From Mucilaginibacter phyllosphaerae (GTDB lineage Bacteria > Bacteroidota > Bacteroidia > Sphingobacteriales > Sphingobacteriaceae): a DNA stretch of 64,000 nt. Within the stretch, counting starts at the first letter, position 1, and every line of letters begins with the position of its first letter. The notes under the pieces are model-generated. The model was not told the DNA's origin, ran no database searches, and saw only the letters and a list, made by a program, of their open reading frames with translations. The stretch covers positions 434,001 through 498,000 of the forward strand of contig NZ_SNQG01000004.1 in assembly GCF_004378255.1 (NCBI RefSeq), in the 5' to 3' direction. Positions 25,487 through 32,808 of this stretch are shown here, piece by piece. Position numbers and translations under genes: made by a program.

Positions 25487-26701
25487 TTATTCAGCTCCCC
25501 CTTCAGGGGGCTGGGGGGTATTTACTTTATGATATATCATTACCTGGTTACCGAATATTTTGCTGAAACCTTTAACATCTTCGCCGCTCCATGAATTGTT
25601 CATCTCGCCGTAGCTGCCAAATTTGTTGCTCATCAGGTCATGGTCAGATTCGATGCCTACCACCTGGAAACGGTATGGATGCAGCTCTACAAACACCTTA
25701 CCGCTAACATTCTTTTGTGTATCGGCAAGAAAAGCCTCTATGTTCCGCATAATTGGGTCATGGAACTGCCCCTCGTGCAGCCAGTTACCGTAAAACGAAG
25801 ATAACTGGTCTTTCCAGGAAAGCTGCCATTTGGTTAACACATGTTTTTCTAAGGTATGGTGTGCTTTAATGATCACCATTGGTGCGGCAGCCTCAAAGCC
25901 TACGCGGCCTTTAATACCGATGATGGTATCGCCCACATGGATATCGCGGCCAATGCCATAAGGCTGTGCAATAGCCTGCAATGCCTGTATGGCTTTGGTA
26001 GGGTGATCGTATTTTTTATCATCTATCCCAATCAGTTCGCCTTGTTTAAATACCAGTTCTAAATTTTTAGGGGCTGATTCGGTAACCTGTGTTGGCCAGG
26101 CTTCTTCTGGCAGGCCTAAGTTAGAGGTAAGGGTTTCTTTACCACCAACAGATGTGCCCCAGATGCCTTTATTGATAGAATACTTTGCTTTTTCAAAGTT
26201 CATTTCAACGCCGTGTTTCTTCAGGTATTCGATCTCTGCTTCGCGGCTAAGTTTTAAATCGCGGATGGGGGTGATGATCTGCACTTCGGGTACCAAGATG
26301 TTAAAGATCATATCAAAACGTACCTGGTCGTTACCGGCGCCGGTGCTGCCGTGGGCTACAGATTCGGCACCAATTTCTTTGGCGTAATTAGCAATGGCCG
26401 TAGCCTGGCTAACACGCTCGGCACTTACCGAAAGGGGGTAGGTATTATTTTTTAACACGTTACCGTAGATCAGGAAACGTACACAGGTGTTATAAAAGTT
26501 CTCGGTTTCGTCAACCACGTGGTGCGATGTAACACCCATCTGGTAAGCGCGTTCTTCTACACCTTTAAGTTCATCATCGCTAAAACCGCCTGTGTTAACA
26601 ATTACCGAGTGAACCTCGTAACCCAGATCGCGCGTTAAATAAATGCAGCAAAATGAGGTATCTAATCCGCCGCTGTAAGCCAGTACTACTTTCTTTTTCA
26701 T
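25487..26701 (-). CDS. argG: Argininosuccinate synthase
   Basis: A 404-residue ATP-dependent ligase joining citrulline and aspartate. LAYSGGLDTSFC at about 7-18 is the ATP pyrophosphate loop. AHGSTGAGNDQVRF at about 115-128 and SINKGIWGTS at about 176-185 are strongly conserved. The final residues NTPQPPEGGAE come from a G/C hairpin repeat that also provides the sequence just before the stop. It is second in the operon, 155 bases after the GNAT gene and 17 before the cupin gene. The 155-base gap is filled by an inverted-repeat element. Confidence 0.97.
   Translation of the reverse strand: MKKKVVLAYSGGLDTSFCCIYLTRDLGYEVHSVIVNTGGFSDDELKGVEERAYQMGVTSHHVVDETENFYNTCVRFLIYGNVLKNNTYPLSVSAERVSQATAIANYAKEIGAESVAHGSTGAGNDQVRFDMIFNILVPEVQIITPIRDLKLSREAEIEYLKKHGVEMNFEKAKYSINKGIWGTSVGGKETLTSNLGLPEEAWPTQVTESAPKNLELVFKQGELIGIDDKKYDHPTKAIQALQAIAQPYGIGRDIHVGDTIIGIKGRVGFEAAAPMVIIKAHHTLEKHVLTKWQLSWKDQLSSFYGNWLHEGQFHDPIMRNIEAFLADTQKNVSGKVFVELHPYRFQVVGIESDHDLMSNKFGSYGEMNNSWSGEDVKGFSKIFGNQVMIYHKVNTPQPPEGGAE
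25493..25519. repeat. G/C hairpin repeat at the argG 3' end
   Basis: CTCCCCCTTCAGGGGGCTGG and the following GGGG code the last residues of ArgG (NTPQPPEGG). Confidence 0.8.
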
Positions 26702-26712
26702 GTTGTGTTTAC

Positions 26713-26861
26713 CGTAGAGGCGCGATACTTCGCGCCTTTATGTACATTATATTAATTCCCCCTCAGACGCGAAGTACCGCATCCTATCAATTTGTTTAAG
26801 ACGCGAGTTATCGTCGTGTTTCTATCAATTCGTTTAAGACGCGAAGTATCGCGCCTCTACG
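26713..26861. repeat. 149-bp inverted-repeat element between the GNAT gene and argG
   Basis: The outer arms are a perfect 21-bp inverted repeat: CGTAGAGGCGCGATACTTCGC (26713-26733) and its complement at 26841-26861. Two further degraded copies of GACGCGAAGTAT lie inside (about 26765 and 26808). Its right end contributes the stop codon of the GNAT gene. It carries no gene and looks like a MITE-like or REP-type element. Confidence 0.75.
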
Positions 26862-27510
26862 ATAAAGAAACCATTTTCTCTAATCGCTTTTTAAAAGCTG
26901 CTTCTATACGCTCCAGCAATGTTGCTTTGTGCGTTATCTTCTTCATCTTTTCTTCGTATTGCTTCTGCACGGCTTCCGGATCGAAAAGCATGGCGGTGCA
27001 CATGCAGTTCTTGCGGTCTTTGCTCATTAAAATATCATAATTAACGCAGCTGCGGCATCCTTTCCAAAATTCTTCATCCTGGGTAAGTTCCGAATAGGTA
27101 ACCGGTTCGTAGCCAATCTCTGAGTTGATCTTCATCACAGCCAAACCCGTGGTTAAACCAAATAGCTTGGCCTCGGGGTATTTACTGCGCGATAATTCAA
27201 AAATTTTATGCTTAATGGCTTTGGCCAAACCCGTTTTACGAAACACCGGATTTACAATTAAGCCCGAGTTGGCCACAAAATCGCCGTGGCTCCAGGTTTC
27301 GATATAACAAAAGCCTGCCCAGGTGCCATCTTTATGCAGCGCTATTACCGCCTTGCCTTCCAGCATTTTATTGGCTACGTACTCCGGCGAACGCTGGGCG
27401 ATACCCGTGCCGCGTGCCTTGGCCGACTCTGCCATTTCATCACATATCATCACCGCATAATCTGCATGTTGTGCAGTTGCTACGGTTATGTCAAAATCTT
27501 GTATGGTCAT
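26857..27510 (-). CDS. GNAT N-acyltransferase at the head of the arginine operon
   Basis: A 217-residue protein with a GNAT acyltransferase domain (about 5-140), including NPVFRKTGLAKAI at about 87-99, the acyl-CoA pyrophosphate loop region. A C-terminal part holds two cysteine pairs: GCRSC (152, 155) and NCMC (169, 171), spacing C-x2-C-x13-C-x-C, then a basic helical tail. In Bacteroidota a gene of this type often leads the arginine operon and is a good candidate for the missing N-acylglutamate synthase that would feed argB. The cysteine cluster suggests a metal site. The function is inferred from context. Confidence 0.75.
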   Translation of the reverse strand: MTIQDFDITVATAQHADYAVMICDEMAESAKARGTGIAQRSPEYVANKMLEGKAVIALHKDGTWAGFCYIETWSHGDFVANSGLIVNPVFRKTGLAKAIKHKIFELSRSKYPEAKLFGLTTGLAVMKINSEIGYEPVTYSELTQDEEFWKGCRSCVNYDILMSKDRKNCMCTAMLFDPEAVQKQYEEKMKKITHKATLLERIEAAFKKRLEKMVSLS

Positions 27511-27625
27511 TATAATAGAAAAATTACCGTTAAATTATTGGCATTTGAGGCCATAATAATCAGAGGGACATTGCTTAAAGAAGTTTAAAAACAACTTCTT
27601 TATTTGGGGCAGATTAAAACCTAAT

Positions 27626-27751
27626 TCAAACCCGGGGGATGAACACCCTTCGTCGGCTGGGAGGGAATAACAAAACAAAAGAAACTAAAGCAGCGGCAAC
27701 CTGGGTAAAAAATGCCCGGTTATCCATTCTGTTTATGTTTTGTTTGATCAT
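27626..27751 (-). CDS. Candidate Arg-containing leader peptide upstream of the arginine operon
   Basis: A 41-codon frame in the long untranslated region ahead of the GNAT gene, opening MIKQNINRMDNRAFF and closing SRRRVFIPRV. Three consecutive arginine codons (CGA CGA AGG) and a fourth near the end are unusual and suit an arginine-sensing leader. A stem (AAAGAAGTT with AACTTCTTT) follows at about 27569-27600 but lacks a good T run, so the attenuator is not proven. The frame may be non-functional. Confidence 0.3.
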   Translation of the reverse strand: MIKQNINRMDNRAFFTQVAAALVSFVLLFPPSRRRVFIPRV

Positions 27752-27783
27752 TTTATGTAAAGTATTATACTTTTTAAATTTTG

Positions 27784-27816
27784 TGCAAATTATTGCATTA
27801 AATTTTACTTATGCAA
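27784..27816. promoter_or_regulatory. Palindromic TGCA boxes, candidate ArgR operator
   Basis: TGCAAATTATTGCA (27784-27797) is a near-perfect palindrome. TTGCATTAA paired with TTATGCAA (27793-27816) makes a second, overlapping inverted repeat. They lie about 50 bases upstream of the putative leader. TGCA-centred boxes resemble ArgR sites described in other bacteria, but the Bacteroidota consensus cannot be checked here. Confidence 0.35.
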
Positions 27817-27963
27817 GAAAAAACTGTTATAATTTGCACGTGCGCACAAAACATTACAATTGTGCAATACTGCAGTAACATTTAACAAATGCAGATAAGT
27901 TAAAAAGGTGCTTTAAAATGCCCCATAGCATAGTATGTGCATTTGTAAAACCATCAGCTGTAA

Positions 27964-28497
27964 ATGATAACCATGCAAACAACAAACCCGCTTTTACTAA
28001 CGCTGAATATCGATACTGATGCGCAGCAATTTTTTAATGATCTGAGAAAACAGTATTTCCCTGCCGACAGGAACTTTCTGGATGCGCATCTGATGCTTTT
28101 TCATCAACTGCCGCCTCACGAACCGAAGATTATGGAGGATATTGAAACTATTGTTCAAAAGCATCAAAATATATCTTTGCAGGTTTCCGGCTTATCCAGT
28201 ATTGGTAATGGCGTGGCTTACAAGATAGAGAGCGGCCCTTTGCAACAATTACATAAACAGCTGCAGGTGCTTTGGGCGCAGTGGCTTATCCCGCAGGACA
28301 AAAATAAATTATGGCCGCATATCACCATACAAAACAAAGTTAAGCCGGATGCTGCCAAAGCTTTACTAAATCACCTATCTGCCGGGTTTATACCGTTTGC
28401 AATGCAGGGCACCGGCCTTAGCCTTTGGGAATACCAGGGAGGCCCCTGGCAGTTTGTACAAGAATTTAATTTTACCGGGGCAGCAAACCAAATTTAA
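27964..28497 (+). CDS. 2'-5' RNA ligase-like 2H phosphoesterase
   Basis: A 177-residue protein of the 2H phosphoesterase / 2'-5' RNA ligase superfamily. The two motifs are HLMLFHQL at about 42-49 and HITIQNKV at about 119-126, which place the two catalytic histidines. Members open cyclic phosphates or ligate RNA ends. It stands between opposite-strand genes and is one of two such proteins in the window (see 42436-43032). The ATG at 27964 or the one at 27973 could be the true start. Confidence 0.82.
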   Translation: MITMQTTNPLLLTLNIDTDAQQFFNDLRKQYFPADRNFLDAHLMLFHQLPPHEPKIMEDIETIVQKHQNISLQVSGLSSIGNGVAYKIESGPLQQLHKQLQVLWAQWLIPQDKNKLWPHITIQNKVKPDAAKALLNHLSAGFIPFAMQGTGLSLWEYQGGPWQFVQEFNFTGAANQI

Positions 28498-28501
28498 ATC
28501 A

Positions 28502-29458
28502 TCATTGCTTCCGCATGATATCTGCAATGATCAGTTCTGCATGGATGCGCGAGTTTTCGATGAACCATAAATGGGTATCTAACCCGCCGCAAACTACTCC
28601 TGCTAAATACAGCCCCGGTTGGTTGGTTTCCATCGTATCCGGGTTATAGGTAGGGATAAATTTATCTTCTGTTAATTCAATGCCGAGTTTTGCCAGAAAA
28701 TTAAAGTTGGGTTTATACCCTGTCATGGCCATTACAAAATCATTGGGGATGGTAACTTTACCATCGGGTGTATCAACATCTACCTCGGTTTGGCGTACCG
28801 CCGACAGGCTGGAATTGAAAAAGGCCTTAATGCTGCCTTCTTTTATCCGGTTAATAATATCCGGCCTTACCCAATATTTAACGCGGCTGCTTATCTCTGC
28901 CCCCCTAACCACTAAAGTAACCTCCGCACCTTTGCGGTAGGTTTCTAAAGCTACATCAATAGCCGAATTACTGCTGCCTACTACAACAACCTTTTGCGCG
29001 GTGTAATAATGCGGGTCCTGGTAATAGTGCTTTACTTTTGGCAACTCCTCGCCGGGGATATCCAGGTTAACGGCAATATCATAAAAGCCGGTAGAAAGAA
29101 TTACTTTTTTAGCCTGATAAGTTGCCTTGCTTGTCGTTATTTCATAACCGCTATCCGCAGGTTTAACATTAGTTACTTCTTCAAATAAATTTAAAGGCAG
29201 GTTGTTAGATAGCGCAACCCTGCGGTAATACTCCAGGGCATCGTTACGGGTGGGCTTGTTATGCACGGTTACGAAGGGTACGCCGCCTATCTCCAGTTTT
29301 TCTGATGTGGAGAAGAACGTCATGGTAGCGGGGTAGTTGTATAACGAATTTACCAGGCAACCCTTCTCTACAATCACAAAGCTTAACCCGGCTTTTTGGG
29401 CCGCCAGTCCGCAGGCTAAACCAATGGGGCCACCGCCAATAATAAGTATATCAAGCAT
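28502..29458 (-). CDS. ypdA: YpdA-type bacillithiol disulfide reductase
   Basis: A 318-residue FAD/NAD(P)-dependent oxidoreductase. The N-terminal FAD site is DILIIGGGPIGLACGLAAQ (about 3-21) and the second nucleotide site KVVVVGSSNSAIDVAL (about 155-170). The YpdA signature NSLYNYPATMTFFSTSEKLEIGG at 37-59 matches in both halves. YpdA reduces bacillithiol disulfide with NADPH, and unlike thioredoxin reductase it lacks a CxxC motif, which is also absent here. The gene is convergent with the RNA ligase-like gene (5 bases apart). Confidence 0.88.
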   Translation of the reverse strand: MLDILIIGGGPIGLACGLAAQKAGLSFVIVEKGCLVNSLYNYPATMTFFSTSEKLEIGGVPFVTVHNKPTRNDALEYYRRVALSNNLPLNLFEEVTNVKPADSGYEITTSKATYQAKKVILSTGFYDIAVNLDIPGEELPKVKHYYQDPHYYTAQKVVVVGSSNSAIDVALETYRKGAEVTLVVRGAEISSRVKYWVRPDIINRIKEGSIKAFFNSSLSAVRQTEVDVDTPDGKVTIPNDFVMAMTGYKPNFNFLAKLGIELTEDKFIPTYNPDTMETNQPGLYLAGVVCGGLDTHLWFIENSRIHAELIIADIMRKQ

Positions 29459-29553
29459 AATTGCGAAGATAGGCAGTTATGCTTTACAAAATATCGAATA
29501 ATGAATGCTGAATGTAAAATTCCGAAGTAAACCTTATGGGAGCGAAAACAGGG

Positions 29554-29661
29554 CAAAAAAAATGGGATAAGCTACTTTTATCGCGCCGCTCAACTCTCTA
29601 CCCTTGCTGCGTTCCCACCCTGGGGGAGTTCAAGAGGAGCTGGCCGTAAAAGACTTATCCC
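29554..29661 (-). ncRNA. ffs: Small bacterial SRP RNA (4.5S RNA)
   Basis: On the minus strand GGGATAAG at the 5' end pairs with CTTATCCC at the 3' end, enclosing a long stem. The apical domain has GAACTCCCCCAGG, then GGAACGCAGCAAGGGTAG, which matches the conserved SRP loop (GGAA...GCAGC). The 3' end runs into eight T's. TATCTTTG directly upstream (29673-29666) is a good -7 box. The RNA binds Ffh to target membrane proteins. Confidence 0.93.
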
Positions 29662-29665
29662 GCCG

Positions 29666-29673
29666 CAAAGATA
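29666..29673 (-). promoter_or_regulatory. -7 box of the SRP RNA
   Basis: TATCTTTG on the minus strand matches TAnnTTTG. It is followed within a few bases by the expected RNA start. No obvious TTG lies at the -33 distance. Confidence 0.6.
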
Positions 29674-29771
29674 GAAAAAGGATGCATTTTAGGTTAAGAA
29701 ATTATTAAAAAAGGAAATTGTGTGGCAGGATGCTTGATTATCAGGAAGATTGATTTAGATATAAACGCAAG

Positions 29772-29803
29772 AACCCTGTACGGTTTGCACCTCGTACAGG
29801 GTT
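29772..29803 (-). terminator. Hairpin after cysN
   Basis: A perfect 11-bp stem (AACCCTGTACG with CGTACAGGGTT) lies about 45 bases downstream of the cysN stop, without a long T run. It probably marks the end of the sulfate assimilation operon. Confidence 0.55.
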
Positions 29804-29848
29804 ATCTTGCCTCACTTAACAGTATATAATAATTGCTTATTATTCTTT

Positions 29849-31099
29849 TTACGCTACCGACCCGCGCAGCAGCAGCGCGCCTACGGTTACGTTGGTGCGG
29901 CTATCAATAATAATTGCGCCGCCGTTTGCCTTATTTACTTCATAGGCATCAAAGGCTAAAGGCTCGGCGGTTTTGATCACAATGCGGCCTATATCGTTCA
30001 GTTTAAAATCCTCATCAAAATCTTTATCAAGCGTGTTGATGTTTACTTTGTACAAGATCTCGCGTATCTTACAGCGGATGGTTTTGGTATTGTGCTGCAC
30101 CAGGTAGGTGAGCGATGGATCCAGCGGGCGGGTATCCATCCAGCACAGGTCGGCCTCTATCACGCTGCTTAATTGGGGCTGCCCGGCGCTGTTTACGATG
30201 ATATCGCCGCGGCTGATATCGATATTATCCTGCAGGTGGACGGTTACCGACATGCCTGCCAAAGCTTCCTCCGGCTGTTTATCATACAATTCAATTTTTG
30301 ATATTACCGAGCTGAAGCCCGATGGCAAAACCGTTACCTTATCGTTCACCTTAAACGCCCCGCTGGATACACGGCCGGCATAGCCGCGGTAATCATGCAG
30401 TTCGTCTGTTTGCGGCCTTACCACCCATTGCACCGGCAGGCGGGCATGGGCCGATGAATCATCAATGGTGATCTCTACCTGCTCTAAATGCTGCAGCAGG
30501 CTGTCGCCGGTGTACCAGCCAATGTTGGCGGATTGGTAAACAATATTATCGCCTTTTAGCGCACTAACCGGTATATAGGTAACCTCATTCAGGCCAACTT
30601 TTGCGGCCAGCTTTTTATAATCGGCAACAATATGGTTAAATACATCTTCGCTGTAGTTAACCATATCCATTTTATTGATACAAACCACCACTTTGGGAAT
30701 CTGTAACAGCGATACCAAAAACGAGTGGCGGGTAGTTTGCTCGATAACCCCCTTGCGGGCATCTATCAAAATGATAGCTAAACCGGCATTGCTGGCACCG
30801 GTAACCATGTTGCGCGTATATTGAATGTGGCCGGGTGCATCTGCAATAATAAATTTGCGTTTATCGGTTTCAAAGTATTTGTATGCTACATCAATGGTAA
30901 TACCCTGCTCGCGTTCGGCCTTTAAGCCGTCGGTTAAAATTGCCAGGTCGATGGTGCCATCGTCATTTTTACGGTTGGATGCGTGCAGGGCCTCCAACTG
31001 GTCGGCCAGAATGGCTTCACTATCGTACAGCAAGCGCCCTATTAACGTGCTTTTGCCATCATCAACACTACCTGCGGTTATAAATTTTAGTATATCCAT
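29849..31099 (-). CDS. cysN: Sulfate adenylyltransferase subunit 1 (GTPase)
   Basis: A 416-residue GTPase of the EF-Tu-like group that drives adenylylation of sulfate by CysD. The G1 motif is AGSVDDGKSTLIGRLL (about 9-24), G3 is DAPGHIQY at about 91-98 and G4 is NKMD near 144-147, followed by two beta-barrel domains. No APS-kinase (CysC) domain is fused, which fits the downstream use of an APS reductase. It is the last gene of the operon, 87 bases after cysD. Confidence 0.95.
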   Translation of the reverse strand: MDILKFITAGSVDDGKSTLIGRLLYDSEAILADQLEALHASNRKNDDGTIDLAILTDGLKAEREQGITIDVAYKYFETDKRKFIIADAPGHIQYTRNMVTGASNAGLAIILIDARKGVIEQTTRHSFLVSLLQIPKVVVCINKMDMVNYSEDVFNHIVADYKKLAAKVGLNEVTYIPVSALKGDNIVYQSANIGWYTGDSLLQHLEQVEITIDDSSAHARLPVQWVVRPQTDELHDYRGYAGRVSSGAFKVNDKVTVLPSGFSSVISKIELYDKQPEEALAGMSVTVHLQDNIDISRGDIIVNSAGQPQLSSVIEADLCWMDTRPLDPSLTYLVQHNTKTIRCKIREILYKVNINTLDKDFDEDFKLNDIGRIVIKTAEPLAFDAYEVNKANGGAIIIDSRTNVTVGALLLRGSVA

Positions 31100-31186
31100 T
31101 GTTGGATTTTAGATATCAGATTTACGATTTTTAGATCTTTACATTCAAAAAGAAAAAGCTTTTATCTTTCGCCTTTTACCCTTCTT

Positions 31187-32092
31187 TTAAAAGTATCCCC
31201 CTTTTTTTCTGTCTTCCATAGCGGCTTCGCTTACTTTATCGTCCATACGGGCGCCGCGTTCGCTTATTTTTGAGGATGCTATCTCATCGATAATGTCATC
31301 AATTTCAAAAGCGTATGATTCTACAGCTGCAGTACAGGTCATGTCGCCCACGGTGCGGAAACGTACATTTTTGCGTGCTACCACATCCGCCTCGTCCATA
31401 TTCAGGAATGGCGATGCAGCCATTAATTGCCCGTTGCGGGTAATACAATCGCGCTGGTGCGCAAAATAAATAGTAGGCAGGGGGATGTTTTCGCGGCGGA
31501 TGTAGTTCCAAACATCCAGCTCGGTCCAGTTGCTTATCGGGAACACGCGCACATTCTCGCCTTTATGGATCTTACCGTTGTAAATGTCCCAAAGTTCGGG
31601 GCGCTGGCGTTTGGGGTCCCACTGGCCAAACTCATCACGTACCGAAAAGATGCGTTCTTTAGCGCGGGCTTTCTCCTCATCGCGGCGTGCGCCACCAATA
31701 CAGGCATCAAAGCCATGTTTGGCAATGGTATCTAACAAAGTAACCGTTTGCAAAGCGTTACGGCTGGCGTTTTTGCCTTTCTGTTCTATCACTTTGCCTT
31801 CGTTAATGCTATCCTGCACGTGGCCAACAATCAGTTTCTCGCCAATGCGGGCAATCATATCATCACGATAGGTGATAGTTTCTTCAAAATTGTGCCCGGT
31901 ATCAATATGTACCAGCGGGAAAGGGAACTTACCCGGGCGGAAGGCCTTTAATGCCAGATGCACCAGGGTGATAGAATCTTTACCACCGCTGAATAGCAGC
32001 GCAGGTTTTTCGAACTGCCCCGCTACCTCGCGCAATATATAAATGGCTTCTGCCTCTAATTCGTCCAGATAATCTAACCGGTATTTGCTCAT
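31187..32092 (-). CDS. cysD: Sulfate adenylyltransferase subunit 2
   Basis: A 301-residue ATP sulfurylase catalytic subunit. LFSGGKDSITLVHLAL at about 33-48 is the pyrophosphate loop. IGGARRDEEKARAKERIFS at about 135-153 is strongly conserved in CysD. It forms APS from sulfate and ATP with CysN. The start overlaps the cysH stop by 4 bases, so translation is coupled. Confidence 0.96.
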   Translation of the reverse strand: MSKYRLDYLDELEAEAIYILREVAGQFEKPALLFSGGKDSITLVHLALKAFRPGKFPFPLVHIDTGHNFEETITYRDDMIARIGEKLIVGHVQDSINEGKVIEQKGKNASRNALQTVTLLDTIAKHGFDACIGGARRDEEKARAKERIFSVRDEFGQWDPKRQRPELWDIYNGKIHKGENVRVFPISNWTELDVWNYIRRENIPLPTIYFAHQRDCITRNGQLMAASPFLNMDEADVVARKNVRFRTVGDMTCTAAVESYAFEIDDIIDEIASSKISERGARMDDKVSEAAMEDRKKGGYF

Positions 32093-32808
32093 TCTTTTAA
32101 ATCATTTAGCTGTACTGCATGTAACCCACATTCTTTTTTGCTTTGGTCTTCCCACCACCAGCGCCCGGCCCTAAAATCTTCGCCGGGTTGTACCGCCCTG
32201 GTGCAGGGCAGGCAGCCAATACTGGGGAAACCCTTATCATGCAAGGTATTGTACGGTATATTATATTGTTTGATGTAAGCCTTTACATCCTCTAAATTAA
32301 AATTAAAAATAGGGTGGAATTTGATCAGTTGATTACCCTCGTCCCATTCTACATCGCTCATTTCCTCGCGGTTAGGCGATTGCTCTGCACGGATGCCGGT
32401 TATCCAGCATTGGTTGCCTGCCAAAGCACGGTGTAAAGGTTCTATCTTACGGATACCGCAGCACTCTTTACGGTTGGCTACAGATTCGTAAAAGCTGTTT
32501 GGCCCTTTGGCGTTCACCATATCCTGCAGCTTAGTATTATCCGGGTAGTAAGCGTAGATAGGCTGTCCATAGATCTCCATCGTACGGTTCCACACATAAT
32601 AGGTTTCGGGGAAAAGGCGTCCGGTTTCCAGCGTAAAAACTTTTATCGGGATATTGTTGGCAAATATCATGTGCGATATTACCTGGTCTTCCCAGCCAAA
32701 ACTGGTAGAAAACACGATCTCGCCGGGAAATAACGCAGCTAAAGCCCGTAAAGCCTCAACCGGGTTTTTCCCGCTTACTAATTGCGATATGTAGTTTATA
32801 TCTGCCAT
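32089..32808 (-). CDS. cysH: Assimilatory adenylyl-sulfate (APS) reductase, iron-sulfur type
   Basis: A 239-residue reductase turning APS into sulfite and AMP. It has the two cysteine pairs that bind a [4Fe-4S] cluster (Cys116-Cys117 in KECCGIRK, and Cys199/Cys202 in IGCLPC) and the catalytic Cys227 in KKECGLH near the C-terminus. The cluster motif marks it as APS-using rather than PAPS-using, consistent with the lack of an APS kinase gene here. Its first base overlaps the last base of the fused siroheme-synthase/TSUP gene. Confidence 0.92.
   Translation of the reverse strand: MADINYISQLVSGKNPVEALRALAALFPGEIVFSTSFGWEDQVISHMIFANNIPIKVFTLETGRLFPETYYVWNRTMEIYGQPIYAYYPDNTKLQDMVNAKGPNSFYESVANRKECCGIRKIEPLHRALAGNQCWITGIRAEQSPNREEMSDVEWDEGNQLIKFHPIFNFNLEDVKAYIKQYNIPYNTLHDKGFPSIGCLPCTRAVQPGEDFRAGRWWWEDQSKKECGLHAVQLNDLKE

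Noticed and set aside
27639..27878. Plus-strand open frame of 79 codons
   Set aside because: It lies opposite the arginine operon leader region, has no family resemblance and no promoter signal. It is probably chance.
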